Shown here: positions 19,766 through 29,852 of the stretch, piece by piece
Layout: each line of letters opens with the position of its first letter
Position numbering within the stretch: the stretch's first letter is position 1
Source: Deltaproteobacteria bacterium GWF2_42_12
GTDB lineage: Bacteria; Desulfobacterota; GWC2-55-46; UBA9637
Length of the DNA: 42,626 nucleotides
Reading direction: 5' to 3'
Assembly (NCBI GenBank): GCA_001797665.1
Contig: MGQA01000110.1
Coordinates: 44,351 to 86,976, forward strand
Made by a program: the position numbers and the translations under genes
The notes under the pieces: model-generated
What the model was told of the DNA's origin: nothing
Databases searched by the model: none
The model's input: the letters and a program-made list of their open reading frames with translations, nothing else

Positions 19766-19926
19766 AAACCTGCGATTTGCCTGCCATACTTCGTTATCGA
19801 CCATTTTTGCTCCTTACCCCGTATCCTCCCCCTGTCCCCCTCTATGAGGGGGATAAAGGGGGAGGGCTGCGTCGCAAAAATATCCGCTGTCCCCGATAGA
19901 TTCAATCGGGGACAACTTGCAGGTTT
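19766..19926. repeat. Branched palindromic element (CCTCCCCCTGTCCCCC family, copy A)
   Basis: Nested arms: AAACCTGC/GCAGGTTT, ATTTTTGC/GCAAAAAT, CCTCCCC.../...GGGGGAGG, TGTCCCCGAT/ATCGGGGACA. Confidence 0.65.
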
Positions 19927-20003
19927 CCCCAAAAATCAATGTCTATTTTGGGTGTCTTTTATCCCTTTACATTTCCCCTTTCTTTTTTTAAAATTGACAA
20001 ACC

Positions 20004-20552
20004 ATGGGAATAAAGGAAGATTTGGATATACTTGATGTCAAGATAACGAAGCTTAGGGTTGATTACGAGCAATATTTTACCAAGACTCTCAAGAGAGAAC
20101 CGACCTTTTTACGGGATGAGGTGGATCGCCTTATTCTCAAATACAGTAACCAGCCAATAACTAATACAGCATTAAAATTCAGGTATTCTACGCTTGCCTC
20201 AAAATATACTTCATGTAAGCAATTTTGGAATAGAATCCTAAGACAAATAGAAGAAGGAACTTATGAGCGTGGGGCAGGCGTTGGAGTAAGGGCGCCAGAA
20301 ATACCTCGAGTAGTAGAACCTCTTGAACAAGAGCCAGCATCGGACAGTAAATTCAAGGGTGTTTATCAGCAATATCTGGAGGCAAGAAAGCAGGCAAAGG
20401 AGCAGACAAAGGGTATGAATTATGAAGAATTCACGAGCGGTATTATGCAACAGACAGAGAAGTTAAAAAAGGATTTAAAGTGCACGGATGTGGAATATAA
20501 GGTAACCGTTAAAGATGGAAAGGCAAAGGTAACCCTTATCCCCAAAAAATAA
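20004..20552 (+). CDS. Conserved hypothetical protein (possibly MXAN_5187 C-terminal-like domain)
   Basis: LRVDYEQYFTKTLKREPTFLRDEVDRLILKY...LKFRYSTLASKYTSCKQFWNR; family assignment from memory. Confidence 0.6.
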   Translation: MGIKEDLDILDVKITKLRVDYEQYFTKTLKREPTFLRDEVDRLILKYSNQPITNTALKFRYSTLASKYTSCKQFWNRILRQIEEGTYERGAGVGVRAPEIPRVVEPLEQEPASDSKFKGVYQQYLEARKQAKEQTKGMNYEEFTSGIMQQTEKLKKDLKCTDVEYKVTVKDGKAKVTLIPKK

Positions 20553-20597
20553 TCGTCCTTAACCCAAAAAGTGCATTTGCATTTTTTGGCAACCACA

Positions 20598-20764
20598 ATC
20601 CCTCCCCCTTTTCTGGGGACAGATTTGAAATCTGTCCCCACAGGGGGACAGGGGGAGGCTGCGTCAAATCAGGCTGTCCAAATACTCACATACGTAAAAG
20701 AGTATGCTCCGTTTTGTCCAGCCTGCTTTTCCTTGTCCCCTGATAGAAACTTTCAGGGGCAGGC
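20598..20764. repeat. CCTCCCCC/GGGGGAGG palindromic region, copy B, with GGGGACAGATTTgAAATCTGTCCCC
   Basis: Hairpin GGGGACAGATTT...AAATCTGTCCCC inside CCCTCCCCC...GGGGGAGG; GGCTGCGTC flank shared with copy A; second hairpin TGTCCCCTGA...TTCAGGGGCA. Confidence 0.6.
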
Positions 20765-20787
20765 TTTGAGCAAAATCTTGCGGTTGT

Positions 20788-20820
20788 CCCGAAAAATAAA
20801 AAACAAATACATTTTTCGGG
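20788..20820 (-). terminator. Inverted repeat after atpC; possible terminator
   Basis: CCCGAAAAAT (20788-20797) / ATTTTTCGGG (20811-20820), adjacent to atpC stop; no clear U tract. Confidence 0.45.
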
Positions 20821-21084
20821 TTAATCTTTCGTTGAAATTTGTTCTGTTAGGATTGTAACCTTTTGAGGTCCAACCTCAGCATATCCAGGGCCTATCATAA
20901 TCCGATTTATATCAGCGCCTTTTTTATAGCTGAGTTCCCCTGAATTCAAGGAAGTGAGAAGTGGTGCGTGCCCTGCAAGCACACCAAATTCCCCTTCGCT
21001 GCCGGGCGCGGTCATCTCATCAACCTGCTCTGAAAGGAAAAGCCTGTCAGGTGTGACTATTTCGAGTAAAAATGTATCTGCCAT
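20821..21084 (-). CDS. atpC: ATP synthase epsilon subunit
   Basis: MADTFLLEIVTPDRLFLSEQVDEMTAPGSEGEFGVLAGHAPLLTSL; start trimmed from 21150, whose extension is repeat-derived. Confidence 0.94.
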   Translation of the reverse strand: MADTFLLEIVTPDRLFLSEQVDEMTAPGSEGEFGVLAGHAPLLTSLNSGELSYKKGADINRIMIGPGYAEVGPQKVTILTEQISTKD

Positions 21085-21161
21085 ATCAGTAAGCAGTAAC
21101 CAGTAAGCAGTAAACAGTAAGCAGAGTTTTCTGCCTACTCCATACTGCATACTGCCTACTA
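21085..21161. repeat. Foldback word array (CAGTAAGCAGTAA), atpC-atpD gap
   Basis: cagtaagcagtaaccagtaagcagtaaacagtaagcag-agtttt-ctgcctactccatactgcatactgcctact. Confidence 0.8.
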
Positions 21162-21165
21162 TTTA

Positions 21166-22699
<1,534 letters not shown>

Positions 22700-23560
22700 T
22701 TATCCTTTTAATGCCTCTGCTCCTCCAATAATCTCCATCAATTCCTTTGTAATAGCTGCCTGGCGCAGTCTGTTGAATTTTAAAGTTAGGCCCTCAATCA
22801 TCTCTTTGGCATTCTTTGTTGCTGAGTCCATAGCAGCCATCCTTGCGCCATGCTCACTGGCAGAAGACTCAAGAAGGGCCCTAAATATTTGTATCTCTAT
22901 ATATTTTGGTAAAATATCTGCAAGGATAGCCTCCTGGAATGGTTCATAAATATATTCTGTAGTACTCTCTTCAGTGCCACTCGGCGGTTCAATGGGCAAT
23001 AGCTTCTGTATAACAGGTTTTTGATTCAATGCAGATTTGAATTCACTATATAAAATGTAAACTTCATCAAAGGTTTCCATTATATACGAATCCACAATTT
23101 CCTTGCCAAGTTCTGCAGCATTCGCATATCGGGGCCTTCCTGAACCAAATGCCCTTTCTTGTCTGATAGTAAAATCTCTTCTCTTAAAATAATCTTTTGC
23201 TTTTTTACCAACAAGATTGAGGGTAGTCTTGGCATTGCCGGTATTTTTTCTCAGAAAAGTTTCTGAGGTTCTTATTATACTACTATTAAAACTGCCGCAT
23301 AAACCCCTGTCTGATGTAAGTATGACAAGTTCTATCCTGTTATTCCCTCTTTTTGACAACAGTGGATGGGCATCTGGGCTCACACTTGAAGAAAGGCTGT
23401 TGATAATATCCAGCATCTTTTGCGCATAAGGTCTTGCTGCTACTATGTCCTCATGGGCGCGTCTTAGTTTTGCAGCAGAGACCATCTTCATTGCCTTAGT
23501 AATCTGCTGAGTATTTTTTACGCTCTTTATCCTGCGTTTTATGTCTCGTAAACTGGGCAT
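22700..23560 (-). CDS. atpG: ATP synthase gamma subunit
   Basis: MPSLRDIKRRIKSVKNTQQITKAMKMVSAAKLRRA; TSDRGLCGSFN; MDSATKNA. Confidence 0.96.
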   Translation of the reverse strand: MPSLRDIKRRIKSVKNTQQITKAMKMVSAAKLRRAHEDIVAARPYAQKMLDIINSLSSSVSPDAHPLLSKRGNNRIELVILTSDRGLCGSFNSSIIRTSETFLRKNTGNAKTTLNLVGKKAKDYFKRRDFTIRQERAFGSGRPRYANAAELGKEIVDSYIMETFDEVYILYSEFKSALNQKPVIQKLLPIEPPSGTEESTTEYIYEPFQEAILADILPKYIEIQIFRALLESSASEHGARMAAMDSATKNAKEMIEGLTLKFNRLRQAAITKELMEIIGGAEALKG

Positions 23561-23564
23561 ATTA

Positions 23565-23637
23565 TTTAATAATCGTTTAAACTGTTTAAGTCGTTCAAGC
23601 TGTTTAAACCGTTTGAACCGCTTGACGGTTTGAACCT
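23565..23637. repeat. Word array (CGTTTAAACTGTTTAAG / CGGTTTGAACC), atpG-atpA gap
   Basis: Imperfect tandem palindromic GTTTAAAC-type words. Confidence 0.65.
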
Positions 23638-23640
23638 GTT

Positions 23641-25146
23641 TTATACCGTAAACAATCCTTTAAAGTCATCCAGCGCTTTGTTAAGCTTTGGTTTTATTGT
23701 GTCGTCTATTGTCTTCTTCTCCCGCAGTTCTTTAATCAACTCTGGATGTCTTGTGTCAATAAATGCATATAGTTCTTCTTCGTATTTTCTCAGCGCTGAA
23801 ACAGGATAAGCATCTATATAGCCATTGGTTGCCGCATAGATAATCAAAACCTGTTTTTCAACTGGAAGCGGTTTATATTGGCCCTGTTTTAATATCTCAA
23901 CAAGTCTTGACCCCCTGTTAAGCTGTTTTTGTGTTGCAGGGTCGAGGTCGCTTCCAAATTGTGCAAATGCTGCCAGTTCTCTGTATTGCGCGAGTTCAAG
24001 CCTTAGTGTGCCAGCAACCTGCTTCATTGCCTTGACCTGCGCGCTGCCGCCAACACGGGAGACTGAGAGACCCACATTAATTGCTGGTCTAACACCAGCA
24101 TAGAAAAGGTCTGTTTCGAGATATATCTGACCATCGGTAATAGATATGACATTCGTCGGGATGTATGCGGATACGTCACCAGCCTGAGTTTCAATTACAG
24201 GGAGCGCTGTTAATGAGCCGCCACCCAACTCATCCTTTAATTTGGCAGCCCTTTCAAGAAGCCTTGAGTGAAGATAAAATACATCACCAGGATATGCCTC
24301 TCTTCCAGGCGGTCTTCTTAAAAGTAGCGAAAGCTGCCTGTATGCAACAGCATGCTTTGAAAGGTCATCGTAAATGATAAGGGCATGCTTGCCGTTATCC
24401 CTGAAATGTTCGCCGATTGTGCAGCCTGCGTAAGGGGCTATAAACTGAAGCGGCGCTGATTCGCTTGCAGTTGCGACGACAACCACTGTATAGTCCATTG
24501 CGCCAAACTGTTTTAGTTTTTCAACCACTTGCGCTACGGTTGATTGTTTTTGGCCGATAGCCACATATATACAAAAGACATCAAGCCCTTTTTGATTTAT
24601 AATAGTATCAATGGCAACTGCGGTCTTTCCTGTCTGCCTGTCGCCGATAATAAGCTCCCTTTGCCCCCTGCCAATTGGTATCATGCCGTCTATGGCCTTA
24701 ATCCCTGTCTGAAGCGGTTCTTTAACGGGCTTTCTGTCAACAATACCCCTTGCCTTTACCTCTATGCGTCTTGTAGCTTTGGTTTCTATAGGTCCGTGGC
24801 CGTCTACAGGAAGGCCTAAGGCATTTATAACCCTTCCCATAAGCGCTTCACCAACCGGGACCTCAACGATTCTGCCGGTTCTCTTAACGATGTCGCCTTC
24901 CTTAATTTTATAGTCTTCTCCGAGGATTGCTGCGCCGACATTGTCCTCTTCAAGGTTTAATACCATCCCGCGTATGTTATGCGGAAATTCCAGAAGCTCG
25001 CCTGCCATTGCCCTTTCAAGGCCATAGATTCGGGCGATACCATCTCCAACTGATATGACAGTGCCTACCTCCTTTATATCAATTGTCTTCTCAAAGCCTT
25101 TGATCTGGGTTTTAATAAGCTGACTTATTTCTTCCGCCTTAATCAT
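23641..25146 (-). CDS. atpA: ATP synthase alpha subunit
   Basis: [15 protein letters not shown]...[18 protein letters not shown]...[35 protein letters not shown]. Start trimmed from 25188. Confidence 0.97.
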   Translation of the reverse strand: MIKAEEISQLIKTQIKGFEKTIDIKEVGTVISVGDGIARIYGLERAMAGELLEFPHNIRGMVLNLEEDNVGAAILGEDYKIKEGDIVKRTGRIVEVPVGEALMGRVINALGLPVDGHGPIETKATRRIEVKARGIVDRKPVKEPLQTGIKAIDGMIPIGRGQRELIIGDRQTGKTAVAIDTIINQKGLDVFCIYVAIGQKQSTVAQVVEKLKQFGAMDYTVVVVATASESAPLQFIAPYAGCTIGEHFRDNGKHALIIYDDLSKHAVAYRQLSLLLRRPPGREAYPGDVFYLHSRLLERAAKLKDELGGGSLTALPVIETQAGDVSAYIPTNVISITDGQIYLETDLFYAGVRPAINVGLSVSRVGGSAQVKAMKQVAGTLRLELAQYRELAAFAQFGSDLDPATQKQLNRGSRLVEILKQGQYKPLPVEKQVLIIYAATNGYIDAYPVSALRKYEEELYAFIDTRHPELIKELREKKTIDDTIKPKLNKALDDFKGLFTV

Positions 25147-25224
25147 AATTAAATCACCCCTCTTTAATAAAAAGTAATACAAACGCAATAAATGTCTTTA
25201 TACTGCGTTGGACTCCTCGGAAAA

Positions 25225-25280
25225 TCCTCGACATCCTCCCCCTGTCCCCCTCCAGAGGGGGACAGGGGGAGGATGCCTGC
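25225..25280. repeat. CCTCCCCCTGTCCCCCT/AGGGGGACAGGGGGAGG palindrome (copy C)
   Basis: Near-perfect long palindrome in the atpH-atpA gap. Confidence 0.7.
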
Positions 25281-25362
25281 GGTTTTCCTCGTCGTCCGCC
25301 TTGTCTAAAGTCATTTCTTGCGTTTGTATGTCAATCTATTTAATACGTTTGTATTATAAATC

Positions 25363-25508
25363 AGTCCATAATAGTATTTACACGCTATCGCCTTTTGTTC
25401 GTCATGCCCGAAGTTCTTAATCGGGCATCCAGAGACTAAAAACTACTGGATTCCCGCTAAAAACATGCGGGAATGACACTCTGTGAAATGTATATTCTAT
25501 TATGGACT
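25363..25508. repeat. Branched inverted-repeat element with AGTCCATAATAG/CTATTATGGACT ends
   Basis: 12-bp perfect ends (25363-25374/25497-25508) around hairpins ATGCCCGA/TCGGGCAT and ATTCCCGC/GCGGGAAT. Confidence 0.7.
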
Positions 25509-25561
25509 CCCTTATAGTTAATGAGTGTGCAGAAGGCAGTGAGAACTATCACTGCTTCTGC

Positions 25562-26113
25562 TTACTGCATACTTCCTGCTATTATTCTTTCTCTGACCTT
25601 TTCTAATTGAGTTTTTATGCTGCCATCCAGTATAATGTTGCCGATTGTAAAAACAAGGCCGCCGATAAGAGACGGATTTTTTTCAACTGTTAGTGTAACC
25701 TCTTTCTTAGTCAAGTCCTGAAGCCTTTTGTTTATCTCTTTAATCCGACCTTCTGAAAGCTCAGTTGCTGATTCTACCTTAACTTTAATCCTGCCAGCCA
25801 ATTCATCCTCCATCTTGGAATATGCAATACTTATATCTTCAATTATTCCTATGCAGTGCGTTTCAACAAGAAGGGCTAAGAACCGTTTGACAATGTCAGA
25901 TATTTTTATGGCCTCTGAAATCTTTTCTGTTAAAACCAGCCTATCCTTCAGTTTGTACATGGCATTAAGCAGGAATCTTTTTAGCTCAGGGTTGCTGGAA
26001 AATATCGCTGCAACATTCCTCAGTTCTTCGCCTATTTCCCTGAATTTATTATCTTCCCGGCCCATTTCAACAAGGGCTTTTGCATATCTTTTAGCAACTA
26101 CACCTTTTTTCAT
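25562..26113 (-). CDS. atpH: ATP synthase delta subunit
   Basis: VAKRYAKALVEMG...FLNAMYKLKDRL..., C-terminal LIGGLVFTIGNIILDGSIKTQLEKVRE. Confidence 0.93.
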   Translation of the reverse strand: MKKGVVAKRYAKALVEMGREDNKFREIGEELRNVAAIFSSNPELKRFLLNAMYKLKDRLVLTEKISEAIKISDIVKRFLALLVETHCIGIIEDISIAYSKMEDELAGRIKVKVESATELSEGRIKEINKRLQDLTKKEVTLTVEKNPSLIGGLVFTIGNIILDGSIKTQLEKVRERIIAGSMQ

Positions 26114-26183
26114 AATAATTTTTTCAACAGCTCTTGCCTCTGGTCTCCTCCACTTCAGGCGGATAAGTTGGAGCCTTGTATTA

Positions 26184-26795
26184 TCAATGCAGCCTCACCT
26201 TTTCCAAATACTCTCTTATGAGCCTTTCCTGGTCTGCGGCAGTCAATTCATGTCTTAATATCTCTTCTGCCATTTCAACCGCTACCTTGGCTATTTCTCC
26301 CTTAATCTCCTGCTTTGCCTTTTTGAGCTCCTGTTCAGCCGCAAGCCTCGCTTGTTCCTTTATCTTTTCAACAGACGCAATCGCTTCTTCTATAATCTTT
26401 TTCTTTTCTATCTCGCCTTCAGCCCTTATCTCCTGATAAATCTCCTCTATCTTTTTGTCAAGCTGTTTGAACTTAAGTTCAAACTCTTTCATCTTTCGTT
26501 CGGTCTCTTCCTTTGCCTTTCGGGCCTCATCCAATTCCCTCTTTATATTTTCCTTTCTACTGGCAAAAAAATCCTTTAGTTTCAGATATCGCGCTATCAG
26601 TATTACTGCTACTGCAAGTATTGCAAAATTTATTATTCGCCATAATGTGCTGTTGTCGCCACCAGCATCATGTCCGCCCTCTTCAGCAGCAAGGACAGGG
26701 GAAATCAGGCAAAGGATAGTAAACAGTAGGCAGTAAGCGCTAAGCAGCATACCCTGCAACTTTGGACTTCTATCTTTGGGCTCTTGACTCTTCAT
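26184..26795 (-). CDS. atpF: ATP synthase subunit b (with apparent signal sequence)
   Basis: TLWRIINFAILAVAVILIARYLKLKDFFASRKENIKRELDEARKAKEE; start may instead be ATG at 26750. Confidence 0.9.
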   Translation of the reverse strand: MKSQEPKDRSPKLQGMLLSAYCLLFTILCLISPVLAAEEGGHDAGGDNSTLWRIINFAILAVAVILIARYLKLKDFFASRKENIKRELDEARKAKEETERKMKEFELKFKQLDKKIEEIYQEIRAEGEIEKKKIIEEAIASVEKIKEQARLAAEQELKKAKQEIKGEIAKVAVEMAEEILRHELTAADQERLIREYLEKVRLH

Positions 26796-26796
26796 T

Positions 26797-27225
26797 TTAT
26801 GCTACCTTTCTCTCTAAAATTTTTTCCGCTATATCTTTTGAAATAGCCTTGCTTTCCTCTTTTAATCGGGTTATGGCAGACTGAATATCTTTTTCAAGTT
26901 TTATCTTTGCCTGCTGGATACTATCAAGAGAATTTTTTCTTGCAGATTCAAGCAGATCCCTTTCTTTATCAAGGCCCTCCTGTCGCAGGCGCAATCTTTC
27001 CTCCTGAGCCTTTGCCTTTGTATCATTAAGCCTATTTTCATAAGCAAGCAGTTTCTTCTGAAGCTCAGCCTCTAAAAGCTCAGCCTCTCTTTTTGCCCCT
27101 GTTATATTCTTGTCTCTTTCCTCAAGGAGTTTTGTAACAGGTTTATACAGGAAGGTGTTTAAAATGAGATAGAGAACAAAAAATCCTATAACCTGAAATA
27201 ATAGCGTAATGTTTAATTCTATCAT
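26797..27225 (-). CDS. ATP synthase subunit b'
   Basis: MIELNITLLFQVIGFFVLYLILNTFLYKPVTKLLEERDKNI; second b-type subunit ahead of atpF. Confidence 0.9.
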   Translation of the reverse strand: MIELNITLLFQVIGFFVLYLILNTFLYKPVTKLLEERDKNITGAKREAELLEAELQKKLLAYENRLNDTKAKAQEERLRLRQEGLDKERDLLESARKNSLDSIQQAKIKLEKDIQSAITRLKEESKAISKDIAEKILERKVA

Positions 27226-27447
27226 TAAAAATCAATCCTTTAAAAGAAGTAGCATCTTATGCAAAATAGAGTATTGTTATCATACTGAACTGATTTTTGT
27301 CAAGGGAATTTTTAGTACAATTTTAGTAGAATTTAGTAAAAAGTATTACTATGTAGCCTTTCCCACTCCTTGCGAAGATAATAAGCCGTGCTATACTTTA
27401 CATAACAAATGACCGTTTAAAACAACTTTATAAAGGGAGGGATATCT

Positions 27448-28515
27448 ATGAAGAGAGCTAAAATAAAATTATTTATAATCACTGGTTTATTATTCTGTAG
27501 CAATTTTTACGTAATTACGGCAAATGCTGAGGAGCAGGCATTTAAAGACTATGTGTTTGCTGCGAATGAGATAAGCAATACGATAAGCATTATTGATCCA
27601 AAAACATTGACCATTATAAAAACAATTTCAATCGGCGACAAAGACATTCATCGGCCGCTCTACAATGGCCATATTGACCCGCACGGCGTAATTGCCTCGC
27701 CGGATGGGGAGTTGATATTGGTTACTGCAAGAGGCTCATCCTCGCTTATTATGCTCGACGGTAAAGCGCTTGAAGTTCTTGGTTATATAACCACAAGCGG
27801 CCGTGAACCCCATGCATGTATGTTTACGCCTGATGGAAGGCAGGCATGGATTACTGTGCGCGGCAGCGATCATATTGATGTCTTTGACAGGGGTTCAAAA
27901 AAGATTGTTGCACAGATACTTACAGGTGAAGGGCCTGGTATGGTTCATTTTGAGCCATCAGGGAGATACGCATTTGTCTCATTCCAAAAGCGGAGTGTTG
28001 TTGCTGTGATTGATACATATAATTACAGTATTATAAAGGACATACCAGTTCCGGGGAAATTTTCACCGTTTCTAATGGTGTCTACCAGTGAGAAGCCATA
28101 TTTCTGGGTGATACACAAAGATGTGAATAAAATCAGCGTGATTGACCCACGCAAATTTGAGGTTGTCGGCACTGTGGATGTGGGAAACAAGCCGAACCAT
28201 GTAGCGTTTATTGTAAAAGGCGGCGTAGAGTATGCGTATGTTACCATTGCCAAAGATAATCGCATTGATGTGATTGAGATGAAGGATAGGCCTCGATTTG
28301 TGAAGTCAATTCCAGTAGGTCAGGAGCCCCATGGCATCTGGTCAGACCCTGAAATGAAACACATCTTTGTAGGACATGAGATTTCCAATGAGATTTGGGC
28401 AATAGATGCGGCAACTGATAAGGTATTGGCTAAAATTCCTGTGGGAGAAAAGCCTATTGATGTGGTATATGTGAGGGTATGGCAGGAAGGCATGCCTGCC
28501 AAATCTGGGCATTAG
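27448..28515 (+). CDS. Exported YVTN-type beta-propeller protein
   Basis: N-terminal signal sequence; repeated ISIIDPKTLTIIKTISIGD, PDGRQAWITVRGSDHIDVFD, IPVGQEPHGIWSDP blocks. Confidence 0.85.
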   Translation: MKRAKIKLFIITGLLFCSNFYVITANAEEQAFKDYVFAANEISNTISIIDPKTLTIIKTISIGDKDIHRPLYNGHIDPHGVIASPDGELILVTARGSSSLIMLDGKALEVLGYITTSGREPHACMFTPDGRQAWITVRGSDHIDVFDRGSKKIVAQILTGEGPGMVHFEPSGRYAFVSFQKRSVVAVIDTYNYSIIKDIPVPGKFSPFLMVSTSEKPYFWVIHKDVNKISVIDPRKFEVVGTVDVGNKPNHVAFIVKGGVEYAYVTIAKDNRIDVIEMKDRPRFVKSIPVGQEPHGIWSDPEMKHIFVGHEISNEIWAIDAATDKVLAKIPVGEKPIDVVYVRVWQEGMPAKSGH

Positions 28516-28530
28516 AAGGTTTTACAATAA

Positions 28531-29262
28531 ATGCGCATAATCTACGGCGTCAATCCAGTGCTGGAGGCCTTGAACTCCCATCCTGAGGATTTTAAAGACT
28601 TGCTCATTGTGCAAGGTAGGGCTGGCCAGGCTGGTGAAAAGATAAAAAAACTTGCCCATCAACACGGTATTAGATGCAGGATAGTTGGTAAAGATGAAAT
28701 TGAAAAACTCGCCCAGACCACGCATCATCAGGGCGTTGCAGGCATACTCACAGAATTCCAATACGCAGAGGTTGAAGATATTTTGGAAAGATGGAAGTCG
28801 TCAGGGGAAAAGGCGTTGCTCCTTATCCTCGACTCTATCCAGGATCCGCAAAACCTTGGTTCACTCATCAGGACAGCCTATGCAGCAGGCGTTCATGGCG
28901 TCATTATCCCGAAAGACAGGGCAGCAGAGGTCTCGCCTTCAGTTGCCAAGGCATCTGCAGGAGCAGTAGAGCATACGCTTATTGCCCGCGTAACAAATAT
29001 TGCATCTACCATAGAACAGCTCAAAAAGGCCGGCATATGGGTAGTAGGCATAGAGGCAGATAGCCCGCAGGATATCTATTCCTTTGATATGGATAGAGAT
29101 ATTGCGATAGTCATAGGTAGCGAAGGAAAAGGGATGCGGCGCCTTGTGAGGGAAACATGCGATGCCTGTCTTTCCATACACATGAAAGGGAAAATTTCGT
29201 CCTTAAATGCCTCTGTTGCTGGTGGAATAGCGCTTTTTGAAGTGATGAGAAACAGAACGTGA
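28531..29262 (+). CDS. rlmB: 23S rRNA 2'-O-methyltransferase RlmB / TrmH (SpoU) family
   Basis: MRIIYGVNPVLEAL; LDSIQDPQNLGSLIRTAYAAGVHGVI; IGSEGKGMRRLVRETCD; LNASVAGGIALFE. Confidence 0.92.
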   Translation: MRIIYGVNPVLEALNSHPEDFKDLLIVQGRAGQAGEKIKKLAHQHGIRCRIVGKDEIEKLAQTTHHQGVAGILTEFQYAEVEDILERWKSSGEKALLLILDSIQDPQNLGSLIRTAYAAGVHGVIIPKDRAAEVSPSVAKASAGAVEHTLIARVTNIASTIEQLKKAGIWVVGIEADSPQDIYSFDMDRDIAIVIGSEGKGMRRLVRETCDACLSIHMKGKISSLNASVAGGIALFEVMRNRT

Positions 29263-29271
29263 AGTCTATCC

Positions 29272-29745
29272 CTACAGTAAATCGTGCAGTGTGATAATCT
29301 TATTTATTGAATACTCTTTTTTGCCAGCAGGAAGTTGTATAACGACTTCATCTCCAACTTCCCTGTTGAGAAGCGCCTTGCCAATTGGAGAGCTGACAGA
29401 TATCTTCCCATTCTTTGGGTCAACCTCTTCTGGCGTAACAAGCTCATAGACTATTTCATCACCTGTGTTCAAATCTTCTAAAAATATCCTTGAACCAAAT
29501 GCAATCTTATCCTTTGGTAGTGTATTCAAATTTATCGAAAACAGGGCATTAATTCTGGTGTGCAGGTGCGCAACCCTTGCCTGGAGAAAGGTCTGCCTTT
29601 CCTTCGCAGCATGATATTCAGCATTTTCCCGAAGGTCGCCATGGGCTGCTGCCTTTCTGATTTCCTTGGGCAGCTCTATGCGCAGTTCCTTTTCCACCTT
29701 CTTAAGCGCTTCTTCGAGTTGTTTTACTATAGGAAGTTTATGCAT
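29272..29745 (-). CDS. greA: Transcription elongation factor GreA
   Basis: KEIRKAAAHGDLRENAEYHAAKERQ; SSPIGKALLNREVGDEVVIQLPAGKKEY; start trimmed to MHKLPIV. Confidence 0.94.
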   Translation of the reverse strand: MHKLPIVKQLEEALKKVEKELRIELPKEIRKAAAHGDLRENAEYHAAKERQTFLQARVAHLHTRINALFSINLNTLPKDKIAFGSRIFLEDLNTGDEIVYELVTPEEVDPKNGKISVSSPIGKALLNREVGDEVVIQLPAGKKEYSINKIITLHDLL

Positions 29746-29765
29746 GGTGATTCTCCTTAAATCAA

Positions 29766-29850
29766 TACAGGCTATAGGTAATAGGCAATAGGCAATAGGC
29801 AATAGTTAAAATCTAATTTTATCGCCTATAGCCCAGCGCCTATCGCCTGT
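29766..29850. repeat. Foldback word array (CTATAGGTAATAGGCAATAGG), greA-metH gap
   Basis: ggctataggtaataggcaataggcaataggcaatag ... tcgcctatagcccagcgcctatcgcctg; same word type at 19651-19733. Confidence 0.75.
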
Positions 29851-29852
29851 AT

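Noticed and set aside
19580-20035. ORF of 151 aa after the radical SAM gene
   Set aside because: Overlaps the radical SAM 3' end in another frame and runs through repeat arrays (WAISYRLWVLPIASCLSPIAY); low-complexity translation, likely spurious.
20571-20858. ORFs encoding GTDLKSVP / GTDFKSVP on both strands
   Set aside because: Translation of the palindrome GGGGACAGATTT-AAATCTGTCCCC; a repeat artifact, not a gene.
21085-21150. N-terminal extension of AtpC (MQYGVGRKLCLLFTAYWLLLTD)
   Set aside because: Encoded by the foldback array; MADTFLLEIV at 21084 is a standard epsilon start, unlike AtpF where the repeat forms a plausible signal.
27294-27308. TTTGTCAAGGG half-site resembling the end of the 33892/41619 element
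   Set aside because: Only 11 nt and no partner arm nearby; may be chance or an unrecognisable remnant.
29746-29802. GreA extension MPIAYCLLPIACIDLRRIT
   Set aside because: Repeat-derived; MHKLPIV at 29745 is the plausible start with SD AAGGAGAATC.
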